Below are positions 30,468-39,579 of a DNA stretch of 64,000 nucleotides, piece after piece. Both the position numbers and the translations under genes were made by a program. The stretch is from Petunia secreta (lineage: Eukaryota > Streptophyta > Magnoliopsida > Solanales > Solanaceae). Numbering within the stretch: position 1 is the stretch's first letter; every line of letters starts with the position of its first letter. The stretch covers positions 24,468,501 through 24,532,500 of the forward strand of contig JARKIP010000065.1 of the NCBI GenBank assembly GCA_029990175.1. Direction: 5' to 3'. The notes beneath the pieces were generated by a model. It searched no databases, was not told where the DNA came from, and worked only from the letters and a program-made list of their open reading frames with translations.

Positions 30468-33384
30468 ATGTCGGATGTTGATTGTGGAGATTATAGCTCA
30501 TGTGGGGATGATGCGAGTTGCTATGGCTCGTATGGTGATGATGGAGACTATGGTTTCTATGATGAGGATGATGCCCATTACTATGATGGAAACCATAGCT
30601 ACTATGGTGATGAAGCGGTTCACTATGATGATCGTGAGGTTGATGAAGACTATGAGGCTTGTGATGAAGAATGCGTTGATCCTTATGCTTCTAGTCAAGA
30701 ATTTGAAGATGGTGACACTTCAAGGTACATTGATCCTACTTACTCTACTTGTAATGAATATGAGCATGATGATAGTGACATAGATAGAGATGATGATAAG
30801 GTTGATTATATGAATTATTCTTGTGAATCTTCTCTTGGTGTTGCTTGTGGTGTACAAAGGAGTAGTAGAGGACCTTCCATTAGTATGGGAGGCTGTGGTG
30901 GTTGTTCCATGGGAAGCGGGAGATTTGAATCTTCTAGTTGTGCTAAACAACCTAGTACTTCCTATTCCCATGTGAAGGGTGGATTGAGAAATGGTGTTGC
31001 TCTTACCGTTACGGGGGTGTATTGCTCTAGTAGTGGAATGGTGCTATGGGCTATGGAACCAAGGCGAGAGGCACTTATGGGTACCATAGTGGTACTCCTT
31101 CCTCGACTTTGAACAACAATTCTAATGTTGGAAGAGTGACGGGAAGTGGAGTTTATTCCAGTGGTGTTGCCACTAGTGGAGGGACAAGGAGAACCCAACT
31201 TAGGGGTGATGGTTATCTTGGGTTTTATCCTATACAAGACATGTGTGAATGTAGGTTCATTTTTGAGGTGAATGGTAGTGGAGGGTGCTTGCTCAAGATT
31301 AGTGAAGTCTACACTAATTTTGTTAACAAATCTTGGGTTGATAGACTAAAGATACCATGCTACAAATTGAAACATCCTTATGAGTATCAAGATGTTTGGG
31401 TTACTAGTGAAGCTCAGGTACTCATATCTCATGGGAGTTACAACGAATATGTTTGGTGTGATGTGTTACCCATGGGGTATTATGGTGTTTGGCTAGGAAA
31501 ACCGTGGTTGTAAGGCACGAGGGTGCGGTAGGATCTCGTGAAGGATGTGTACAAAGTGAGCAAGGGGCAAAGAACTTATGACTTTAAACCTTTCCGGGAA
31601 AAGATTAAGTTCTATCCTAGTACACCTTCTAGGCCTATGCAAAAAGGAAAGGAGCAAGTATCACGATCCAAAGATGCAAGAAAGCAAATAAGAAGTCCTA
31701 CAATCACAAGCAATGGTGGGTCACCAACAAAGAAGAAAGAGACCTCAAGTGATGAGTCTCTTAGTCCTAGATTCCGGGTCGATGTTAAAAGTCCACCTAC
31801 TCCGGCTATGGGTATTCTTAAGCCTCGTCCCAACTCACCCGAATATGAGAGACAAAAGATTGAGAGGAGTAAGGGAACGACCGGTGACAACTCTCGAGTG
31901 GAAAAAGAAGAGGTTGTGTTGAGTGATGTGAGTGGGTTGTCACCACCCAAATCTACACCCGACCTTGAAAAGAAAATGAGGGAAAAAGAAAAATTGAGAG
32001 TGAGGACACCCCTTATTCTAACATTAACCCTTTATCTTTTTCTTCTACTTGTTTGAACTCTTGTGTAGGTATTCTTGGAGGCAAACCGATGGAACCTCAA
32101 CCATGTTCCAAGAAGGATGAGCAAGGTGAAGAAGATCTTCCATGTGAGCTTCAAGGTGAAGGAACAATTCATGACACTTCAAGTGCATTGAGTGAGCAAG
32201 ATGGCCACTCAAAGGTATGTGCGAATTCTTTCCTTGAAAATGTTACTTCCTTGCCATGTGATAATATGTGTGAAAACTGTATGCTAGTTGATGGTTTGCA
32301 TGAATATAATGTGTTTGCAACTAGTGTAGAGCCTTTGGGTCAACTTGTGTGTGAAAATGAACCACTAGTTGAGAGGGTTGAAAAGCCACATCATGATGTG
32401 AGCTCGATTTTCATTGAACCTCTCTTTAGTGAAGATGTTATAGTTGACCCTGTTTGTGAACCTTGTCATGACACCCTACCCGTATTTGATAAAGGAGAAG
32501 ATGAGTTGCATGATTATCCTATTCTTTTCTTTGATTGCTTACTTGCTAGTGGTGGTTCCTTCTGTCGTAGTGAGGATGGTTGTGACCTTGAGGAGTCTCT
32601 AGAGTGAGAGATGGATCGATTATTTTTCGATGACTCCTCGAGTGAGAGTGAAGGACCTAGTCTTGATACTATGCTTTTGTGTAACCATGAATTTGAGGTG
32701 CACGCTTTTACATTTCTATTGTTTGAGGGCAATCTCGTTTATGGTGGTGAATTGTATCGGACTAGGGTTGGTGGTAAAATTGAACCTCCATGGTTTGTCA
32801 AGTTAGTCTCTATGGATGATCCATTGTTTGGAACTCCAAGTGAGAAGAGTGGTCTTGATATTGGTCTTATTGACCTCTCTTCTAGTAGTCCTAGCCTTCG
32901 TTGTGTGGACTATAATGATGAAGACCCTATTTTGGAGACCTTCCTTTGGAGTTTGTCTAGTGAGGAGGATTGTCTTGGAGGTGACTTAGGAGGTGAGGAG
33001 GTACCTCTCCGTGTGTGTAAGAGTGCTTCTAAGAAGGCGAGTGGAGTATTCGATGTTAGTTGTGAATTGAACTATTTTACTTACTCCATCCCACAAGTTG
33101 AGCACACCTTGAGTGTTGGACATGCCAAAGCCAATGTGTCATATTGTGATAAAATTGATTTGAAGGCTTGGTGTACTGATAGTAAGCTTAGGGGTCATAG
33201 GACAATTGATTGCTACATGTTGCATGACCTTGATCTCCTTGCTTGTCATTGTGTTAGATGCACTTTTTTTTTTAGTCAAGTACTTGTCGTCTCCTTTGGA
33301 GGCATAAGCGTTTTAATTGTTATCGATGCTCGGCTCTATCATAAGAGTGTGTTTTCCACACTTTTGGCACTAACCTACTCTTGA
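30468..33384 (+). pseudogene. A-family long acidic ORF (A2), function unknown
   Basis: Starts MSDVDCGDYSSCGDD. Head (30468-30960): rich in Asp, Tyr, Gly and Glu, strongly acidic, with DPYASSQ and VDYM motifs conserved in A3. Next comes a Gly/Ser/Thr-rich stretch, then (31262-31512) a segment aligning with the gypsy protease of C and B: LVDRL/WVDRLKIP, HPYEY, YVWCDVLPM and LGKPWL match VSQLKLP, YPSPYR, DVVPM and FGRPW. The catalytic D-S-G is absent (SEVYTNF in its place). A Pro/Ser/Lys-rich part (SPRFRVDVKSPPTP) and a 440-codon acidic tail with hydrophobic segments follow. Lesions: frameshifts near 31040-31100, 31512 and 32000, and a TGA near 32606. The A4 copy reads through the 32000 region, so the ancestor had one ORF. 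I recognise no known family for the head or tail. Confidence 0.8.
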
Positions 33385-33458
33385 AGTGGGAAGTTTGTTG
33401 CTTGTGCTTGTTTTGGATGTAGGCGTTGATGGTTTGATTCCAAGGACGAAATCCTTTC

Positions 33459-33471
33459 AAGAAGGGGAGGA
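33459..33471 (+). other. Polypurine tract of A2
   Basis: agaaggggaggat-type tract immediately before TGATGCAG of the 3' LTR; in frame it encodes QEGEDD, as in the gag-pol elements. Confidence 0.8.
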
Positions 33472-34273
33472 TGATGCAGTCCAAATTGGCTTAGTTCCCA
33501 ACCATGGAGAGCCAAGCTTGAAGAGCACAAAGAACACGAGTCAAGGGCCCCGGAAGCGACTTGAATATCATGCATTGGAGTGCCAAGGAAGGAGGACCAC
33601 CTAGGCTACAAGGGAGGAACATCCGAGGCACATTTTGAGGCATTTCAAGGAGCTTCAAGAAGAGGCGGAGCGCCTCACAGATGAGGCGGAGCGCCTACAC
33701 AAACTTAGCTCTCGGGACTTTTGGAGGCGGAGCGCCTCGGTATTTGGGGCGACCGCCTAGTCACTGAAGAATTACAAGGGGCGGCCGCCAAGTTGGGGGA
33801 GGCGGACCGCCTACCCCCTGTGACTGCTATGCGGGATTTTGCTACTTTTTACATGAACTTCCTATTTTTGCCCTAAGTGGTCTTTTATGTCTTAGCCCAC
33901 TTTGGGCGCCTTTTAGTCATTTCGCAAGGAGTTAGGAAATACTATAAATACACCCCTTAGCCATTTCATTCATTAGCTAGTTTAGAAATTGAATAGAAAG
34001 AAGAGAGAACTAAGAAGAGGCCGAGCCTTTCTTTGATGAAGCCGGAGGCTTCGTGTATGTCTCGACTTGGAACCTATTGAGATCGACACCTAGTTTGATT
34101 CCATTGCAAGGTTCAAGTTTTCCTTCTCCCTTTTGAATTCAATCAACGAATGTGAATTGAATTCGATTCTTTTTTCTAATTTCTTGCCTTCCTAGTCTCG
34201 ATTTCTTGTCATCCTTTATTTGCTTCCGCTCGATTATCGTATGTTTAGCTTCCGCTCGTTTTACATTACATCA
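33472..34273 (+). mobile_element. 3' LTR of A2
   Basis: 802 bp, same ends as the 5' LTR. Contains the U3 block with tcatgcattggagtgcc, GC palindromes (aggcggagcgcct at about 33662-33740) and TATA box 33943-33950. It gives the empty site for the MULE insertion. Confidence 0.93.
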
Positions 34274-35175
34274 ACCTGTGAAACCTAAACCTCCCCCTTT
34301 CTCACATAACATGATTTTATTTCTTTTTAACAAATGCAACAATTTAGCTTCTTGGTTCCCTTCCTAATAAGTGGGAATACCATCAAGTTTACTATTCACT
34401 GATATCACTCTTCCTTCACCTAATTTTGGCTAAGTTGCTCAGATCCTCAAAAATATCGCCGCACCTATGTCGGATCCTTCATAAATGCACTACTTTTGAA
34501 GGATCCGACAAGCACCCGGCATCTTCGGAGGATTCGAGCAACATAGAATTGTGGTGCTCTCTATTATAGCCTGTAACATCAAAGATACTGTCACTTGTTC
34601 TTGGTAGATTAAGATATAGTTCTTGATTGTCAAAAACAAGTGTTAATTATGTCTGTTATAATCTGACATGATACGTGTGCATAGGTCCCTGCTACTTTGT
34701 TGGAGAGATATGTTTGACACAAATAAAATAATACTTCAAATGCTACAAATCTTTAAGTCAAAACAACCTACATTAGAAGCTAAGAAAATTAACAATTACG
34801 TAACTAGCACATATTTAATGGGCTACTTCTTGATAACTCCAGGTATGAAAACAGCGTGTTTATGAAATGTAAAGTGAATGTTCCGAACAGCATATGCCCA
34901 CTCCGTCCCTTCTATGTTGCCTTGACATCCATATACGTAAATGTAATGGTTATTCGCGCTCTAACTTGTGCAGTTATGTTACCAAGATCAATAATAATTT
35001 TAAGAATAACACTTTCCTTTTGTCATCCAATATATAATTTTGTCATCCATAAAATACAAGAATCTCTTCCATATAGCAAACAAGACTAGCGAGTTGTATA
35101 AATTCCGTTAACGAGGTCTAAAATACAAAGTAGTAGTAATAAAAAGCGACGGAAGAGAAGAGGATAAAGACATAC
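34274..35175 (-). other. TPI intron 1, unique part right of A2
   Basis: AT-rich sequence from the A2 target duplication to the exon 1 donor, interrupted only by a small TIR element. No coding features. Confidence 0.65.
34434..34542. mobile_element. Small TIR element (MITE)
   Basis: The ends gttgctcagatcctc and gaggattcgagcaac are inverted repeats. The interior pairs cggatccttcataaatgcac with gaaggatccgacaag. It is the same family as the copy at 7916-8027, on the other side of the TPI exons. Confidence 0.7.
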
Positions 35176-35214
35176 GCATTTCCAATTGCCGCCTACCAAA
35201 AACTTTCTGCCCAT
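35176..35214 (-). pseudogene. TPI: TPI exon 1
   Basis: Encodes MGRKFLVGGNWKC, the N terminus of plant cytosolic TPI including the catalytic Lys of NWK, followed by a GT donor (gtatgt, from 35175). The start codon context is acaaagATGGG. The exon alone is intact. Its partner, exon 2, lies 24.8 kb away. Confidence 0.92.
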
Positions 35215-35300
35215 TCTTTGTTTAGCTAAGAAGAAAGTAGAACGGTGTGTTTTTCCCGTAGAATGCACTAGAATAGCAGTCACCGGACCCTCTTTAAATA
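35215..35300 (-). promoter_or_regulatory. TPI 5' leader and possible core promoter
   Basis: Upstream of the exon 1 ATG on the minus strand. tatttaaa (plus-strand 35293-35300) lies about 80 bp before the ATG and could be a TATA element, followed by a leader ending cttagctaaacaaag. Function is inferred only from position. Confidence 0.4.
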
Positions 35301-35455
35301 CTCCCTCAGTCCTATTGTACTTAAGCTCTTCCTTTTTAGAATGATATTACTGTATATTTATATTTAGTAAATATTTAAATTTATTATTGAGTTACTTGAA
35401 TATTTAGCTTCAGACCAAGAGGAAAACTTGTAATATTTTGTATTAGGACATTGTA
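35301..35455. mobile_element. Stowaway-like MITE, degenerate
   Basis: Begins ctccctcagtcctattgtac right after TA, which is the typical Stowaway (Tc1/mariner-type) terminus. The far end is only recognisable as tattaggac. It would sit directly against the TPI promoter region. Confidence 0.4.
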
Positions 35456-35469
35456 TATTTATTTTGTAT

Positions 35470-36222
35470 AGTTGGTTTTAAGGGCGTCCAGCCGCTCGGT
35501 CTGGTTCGGGACCAGTTTTTTTTACCAGTTTCGGTCCTGTCCAATCGCTGCGACCAAATCGGTCATTCCGATCAGGTCAAATCCAGTGGAAAAATAAACA
35601 GTCGGGTTGAGATCGGTGCCGACAGCCGTTAGGCTGGTTTTCTCGGCCCAGATCGGTTAATTTTTTTAAGGAAAATACAATGAAAATTAAAATAGAAGAG
35701 CTATAGAAAATTATTTTAAGATAATGTAAACTGTAAAGTAAATACTAAACAAACTTTGAATTTGGAAAAGAAAGACAAACACTTTATTTAAAATTAGAGA
35801 AATACATAATAGAAAAGACAAACTAGAAAATTGAAAATTACATAGTTATTCCCTTAACCAGTTCTTCAACGGCGCAGATAAACGCCCCGCCTTAGCACTC
35901 CAGTTGACGTTATGTTGTTTTTCTAAGTAGACCCTAAACTTCATCGTCCCTCCACCAGGACCACCACCAGTGTAAAGTTGCCACTGTCTCCCACAAAGAC
36001 TACATTTAGCAATATGAATTTTATTATTTTGGTAATAAATTCCCACACTTCATATTGATGTCGTCATTCCTCACGTTGATTTTCACTAGGACCAAGAGGT
36101 TGATTTGCAGCCGTTAGAATTTTTTGGCAGAAATTTAGAAAATAGCCTTTGATAATAATTTTGGAGAGAAATAGATAGAAAATGATGAATTGTGATATAA
36201 TTAATGAAATAATAGGGTATAT
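35470..36222 (-). mobile_element. hAT-like remnant with BED-type zinc-finger fragment
   Basis: 35480-35660 is rich in cggtctggttcgg/ccagtttcggtcc motifs typical of hAT termini. A 66-codon minus-strand frame at 35846-36046 contains AKCSLCGRQW, GGGTMKF and LEKQHN, resembling a BED zinc finger as found at the N terminus of hAT transposases, though the second ligand pair is not complete. 36050-36222 is AT-rich with no other feature. Confidence 0.35.
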
Positions 36223-37029
36223 GAGACGGATAAAGTATGGAAGCGAAAAAAACAAGATAGAAACAAGAGGAGGCTTGAACTATCCTTCAAGGTAGTACTG
36301 AGGACTAGTCTTGATACACCCTCGAATCGATGTCAAGAATCACCTATGCTATACGAACGGTCCTCAAGAGACAGTTGACTCTTGCAAAGGGTTCGGTCGG
36401 GTTTGGAATGAGGTTCAATTAGTTCTACCAATTGATTAAAGCCAAAAGTAAGGGTTTCATTCATTCAAGAGATCATGTCTCAAACTTGTTCTTCAATATT
36501 CAGAAGCTAGGTAATGAATAAATAAACCTAAGAGGTCCTTTAAAGGTGCTCTCTAAACATAATATAAGGTCTAAAGTACCCCCCCAAAGCAGGTTTGAAA
36601 GACATAAGCCACGTAGTGCTAAAGTAGAAATTACATAGCAAAATAAAGAGGAATCTGGTCAAGTCTTCTCAGCAGTGGGCGGTCCGCGCATGGAACTAGG
36701 CACCCCGCCTTGTTTTGTAGCATGCTGGTTCATTGGAGAGTGGGTGGTCCACCTCTGTTAATGGGCGGTCAGCCTCCTTGAGATCCAGAGAGTTGGATCT
36801 TGAGTAGGCGGTCCGCCTAAAGCTGTGGCGGTCCGCCTCTTTCTAGGCCGCCCTGGTGTGCTCCTCCTTGGCCTTGTGATGCTCTTCTTTTGCCTTGGAC
36901 GCTCTACCCTTCGTCGAATCTTTGGAATGCGCCTTCAACTCTTCTCCAAAGCTCTTGGTCTCCTCTTTCTTGCATCTTTCAAAAGTGGTCCTTGAGAGTT
37001 GGCGTCTTAGCTTGATTTGCCTCGCATCA
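36223..37029 (-). mobile_element. 3' LTR of A4 (left edge approximate)
   Basis: Minus strand begins TGATGCGAGGCAAATC after the purine tract. Contains several ggcggtccgcc palindromes at about 36677-36845. Resembles C LTRs in layout. The other terminus near 36223 could not be fixed and no target duplication was found. Confidence 0.7.
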
Positions 37030-37195
37030 TCCTCCCCTTGTTGAGAAGATTTCATCCTCGAAATCAAGGCGCTCTCTTCCATGACACCATCATCTCCTCG
37101 GGGTGTCCAATGCTCTCCTCCTTTGTCCTTATTGAATGTCACTTTGACATAAGCTTCTTCTAAGTTCTCCCTTGCCTTAGCATGGAAGTTACGAC
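37030..37195 (-). pseudogene. Integrase C-terminal scrap in A4
   Basis: Reads FHAKARENLEEAYVKVTFNK, then a jump to SALISRMKSSQQGEDDA. The first part is the segment of gypsy integrase that in C and D follows RAKALLELHAK; the second is the pol terminus at the purine tract. About 90 codons of the intervening domain are deleted. It joins the A-family ORF at about 37196. Confidence 0.75.
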
Positions 37196-37202
37196 GTACA
37201 AG

Positions 37203-38882
37203 CTACGACAAGCAAATACAAAACCTCCTACTACACAAGTAGGTTAGTGCCAACGGTGTGGAAAACACACTCTTATGGTATAACCAAGCATCAATAGCAC
37301 TAACAAAGATCAAGTCTCTAAGGAGAACAACAAGTACTTGGTTTAATGAAGACATGCACTCAACCCAAGAATGAGCAAATAGGTCATGGGAACATGGAAA
37401 TTGCAAGATTAGGCTATTAAAATCCTCATAAACCTTATGCTCATGATCAACACACCAAATCATCCTCAAAGTGTGATCAACATGTAGGATGGAGTAAGCC
37501 AAATAGTCCAACCTACAACTAGCATCAATTACTCCACTCCCTTTCTTTAGAGCATACTTACTCACACAAAGAGTTTTCCTTTCACCTCCAAGTTCATCAC
37601 CTAAGCAATCCTTCTCAGGCGAGCTCTCAAGGAAGGTATTGATAATGGCTTCTTCTTCATCATAACCCCAACAACCAAAAGTAGGGTCACTCGATGAGTC
37701 ATTCACCTCACTCAAGGTCTCAAACAATGAGTTGCCTAAGGACTCAAATCCTTCACACCATGGAGGTTCTACCTTACTACCAATCCTAGTCCGATACAAT
37801 TCACTACCACAAATGAAGATGCCTTCAAACAATGGATTAGTAAAAGCATGCATCTCGATTTCCTGATCAAACAAAGGCAAGGTATCAAGACTAGGTTCAT
37901 CACTCACACTTGAGGAGTCCTTATAGACAACCTTGTCCAACTCACGCAATTTAGACTCCTCAAGGTCACTACCATCCTTACCATAATACATAGGTCTACC
38001 AAAGAGAAGCATATCAACAAGGGTATGATCAACTATCTCATATTCCCCTTTGTCAAAAATTGGTGGTGTGTCATAGATAAGGTCACAATCAAGGTCAACT
38101 ATCACATCTACAATAGAGAGAGTTTCATGGCACAATAAGCACACATCATTATGTGGCTTAGCATCTCTCTCAACTATTGATACACAAGCACACACAAGTT
38201 GACTACTAGACTCTTCACTAGTGGCATATTCAATAGATGTGTCACAAGCACCAACTAGCATTGAGTCATCACAAGATAAGTAATTAGTATGCTCATGAGA
38301 AGGTGAAGAAACACTTAAAATTGAGTTACTTCCTTGAGAATTCACATCACTTGAAGTGCCATGTTCAACTCCTCCTTCATGAAGCTCACATTGAAGATTT
38401 TCATCCTCTTGTCTTTTCTCCAAAGCACATGGTTGAGGCTCCAATGGCTTGTCTGCAAGGGTACCTACAAAAGAACTAACACAAGAAGAAGTAGAAGATA
38501 AAGAATGGTTAGAACAATGAGTGCTCTCACTCTCAATTTTTCTATCCTCACCTCTTCTTTCTCTCATTTTCCCCTCAAGGTCAAGTACAGTTTGTGGTGA
38601 CAATCCACTCACGTAACTCCTCACATCAACTCCTTTTTCCTGTCTAGGTTTGTCACCGGTCACTCCCTCACTCATCTCTTTCTTTTGTCTCTCATGTTCA
38701 AGTACAATGGAATGAGTCGCAAGATTGTCCTCATTTGGAGTAGAGTGACTCTCACTTTCAACTTGCAATGGCATGACAATAAGATTGTTGGCTTCGGGCT
38801 CAAGTACCATAGGTGGTGTAAGCTGATCGGAGATTAGCTTAGCAAGACAATAGCGGAAAGTAAAGATAGAAGCTTGACACAA
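37203..38882 (-). CDS. A-family acidic ORF, intact 559-codon tail (A4)
   Basis: The longest open frame of this protein type. Residues 1-23 are read from the end of the B2 LTR and are not native; the A-family part begins at TPPMVLEPE. Shared with A1-A3: VSGLSPQTVLDLEGKMRE, DKPLEPQPC, VERDAKPHNDVC, TPPIFDKGE, LFEGIFICGSELYRTRIG, EEEAIINTFLESS, EKDCLGDELGGE, YSILHVDHTL and WLYHKSVFSTPLALTYL. It has no stop or shift across the region where A2 is broken, so it supports a single ancestral ORF. Composition is acidic with a hydrophobic C terminus. It carries no catalytic motif I know and its function is unknown. Confidence 0.75.
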   Translation of the reverse strand: MCQASIFTFRYCLAKLISDQLTPPMVLEPEANNLIVMPLQVESESHSTPNEDNLATHSIVLEHERQKKEMSEGVTGDKPRQEKGVDVRSYVSGLSPQTVLDLEGKMRERRGEDRKIESESTHCSNHSLSSTSSCVSSFVGTLADKPLEPQPCALEKRQEDENLQCELHEGGVEHGTSSDVNSQGSNSILSVSSPSHEHTNYLSCDDSMLVGACDTSIEYATSEESSSQLVCACVSIVERDAKPHNDVCLLCHETLSIVDVIVDLDCDLIYDTPPIFDKGEYEIVDHTLVDMLLFGRPMYYGKDGSDLEESKLRELDKVVYKDSSSVSDEPSLDTLPLFDQEIEMHAFTNPLFEGIFICGSELYRTRIGSKVEPPWCEGFESLGNSLFETLSEVNDSSSDPTFGCWGYDEEEAIINTFLESSPEKDCLGDELGGERKTLCVSKYALKKGSGVIDASCRLDYLAYSILHVDHTLRMIWCVDHEHKVYEDFNSLILQFPCSHDLFAHSWVECMSSLNQVLVVLLRDLIFVSAIDAWLYHKSVFSTPLALTYLCSRRFCICLS

Positions 38883-39579
38883 TTTTCTTGCTTGAACGGC
38901 ACCAAGGAACTGGTCTCGGTACGATTCAAGTAAAATGAAAGAGCACCTAAGCTAGGCAATAATCCTCAAGAGAACAATGTCTCCTGCAAACTGAATGATC
39001 AAAGAGGAATTGTTCAATCGGATTCACGAAAGCCAAAAGTTCCGAAGGACCCCATCGGGTTTGCTCACATCTGAGACATAAAAGAAAGTGCTCTTGGCTA
39101 TTCTCATTCAATATTCAATAATCAAAATGTGGGTGTCCACAAATGAAATGGAAAGGAGTTTATATAGACAATACGCAGGGCTGAATAAGTTAATGTTCGG
39201 ACACTCCTCCGGTCTCGAACACTTGAGCTCGATCTCTTGAACTCGAACGCCCTCCCTTCGGCTGCTTGCTTTACTGTTCGGCGTCATTGTTTGAGTGTTC
39301 ATTTGCACTTAAGCTCGAACTCTTGAAATCGGACGCTCTCCCTTCTGTTGTTTGCTTTAAAGTTTGGCGTCGATGTTGAGTGTTCAGTTTCTTCCTTCTT
39401 CAGGCTCGAGCTTGTAGATGAAGCCTTCGAATCTTGCACTCAGCCACTCTATTTTCGAGCGGTTGCCTTCTCCTGACCACGCCAGTTGAATATGAACATC
39501 ATGCAAGAGCTTGGCTTGGCTACGTGTCATCGGCCTCGATGGATTGAATACTTGATCAGTAAGGGTTCGGGCTGCATCA
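38814..39579 (-). mobile_element. 3' LTR of B2
   Basis: Minus strand begins TGATGCAGCCCGAACCC and ends gcttacacca (gcttgcacca in siblings). U3 has many ccgaacac/gtgttcg-type motifs at about 39190-39400. The purine tract next to it is altered (agaagcggagga). Confidence 0.85.

Larger units (their letters stand above)
27539..34273 (+). mobile_element. Non-autonomous Ty3/gypsy element A2, full length
   Basis: 5' LTR 27539-29533 (with a 1185-bp insertion), primer site 29536-29547, acidic ORF 30468-33384, polypurine tract near 33459-33471, 3' LTR 33472-34273. The flanks accta (27534-27538) and acctg (34274-34278) form a 5-bp target duplication with one difference. Without the insertion it is about 5.5 kb. 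It has no RT, RNase H or integrase, so movement would need enzymes from another element. It is the best-preserved A copy. Confidence 0.93.
9058..35214 (-). pseudogene. TPI: Split cytosolic triosephosphate isomerase copy, exons 1-5 only
   Basis: TPI interconverts dihydroxyacetone phosphate and glyceraldehyde 3-phosphate in cytosolic glycolysis. Five exons lie in order and in phase on the minus strand: 35176-35214, 10327-10404, 9790-9913, 9319-9400 and 9058-9190. Boundaries match the usual plant cytosolic TPI structure, and there is no transit peptide, so this is the cytosolic form. Intron 1 spans 10405-35175 (24,771 bp) and contains elements B1, C and A2. Against function: exon 2 has two extra A in a homopolymer, exon 4 lacks its last codon and donor, the conserved Glu after the catalytic His is Gln, and exons 6-9 (with the catalytic Glu-165 and phosphate-binding loop) are absent from the window. 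Exon 1 or 2 through 5 could still be transcribed. I am sure of the family and fairly sure that it is a pseudogene. Confidence 0.9.
36223..38813 (-). mobile_element. Non-autonomous element A4, 3' part, chimeric
   Basis: Minus strand: ORF 38813-37200, then a short piece of integrase C terminus (about 37190-37030), polypurine tract, and 3' LTR (about 36223-37029). Its 5' part is cut off at 38814 by element B2 and presumably lies beyond the window. The left LTR boundary is approximate. Confidence 0.8.

Noticed and set aside
30436..31237. Met/Thr-rich (plus) and Ile/Ser-rich (minus) frames overlapping the acidic ORF
   Set aside because: Alternative frames of the low-complexity gatgatg-type coding sequence; composition is an artefact of that bias.
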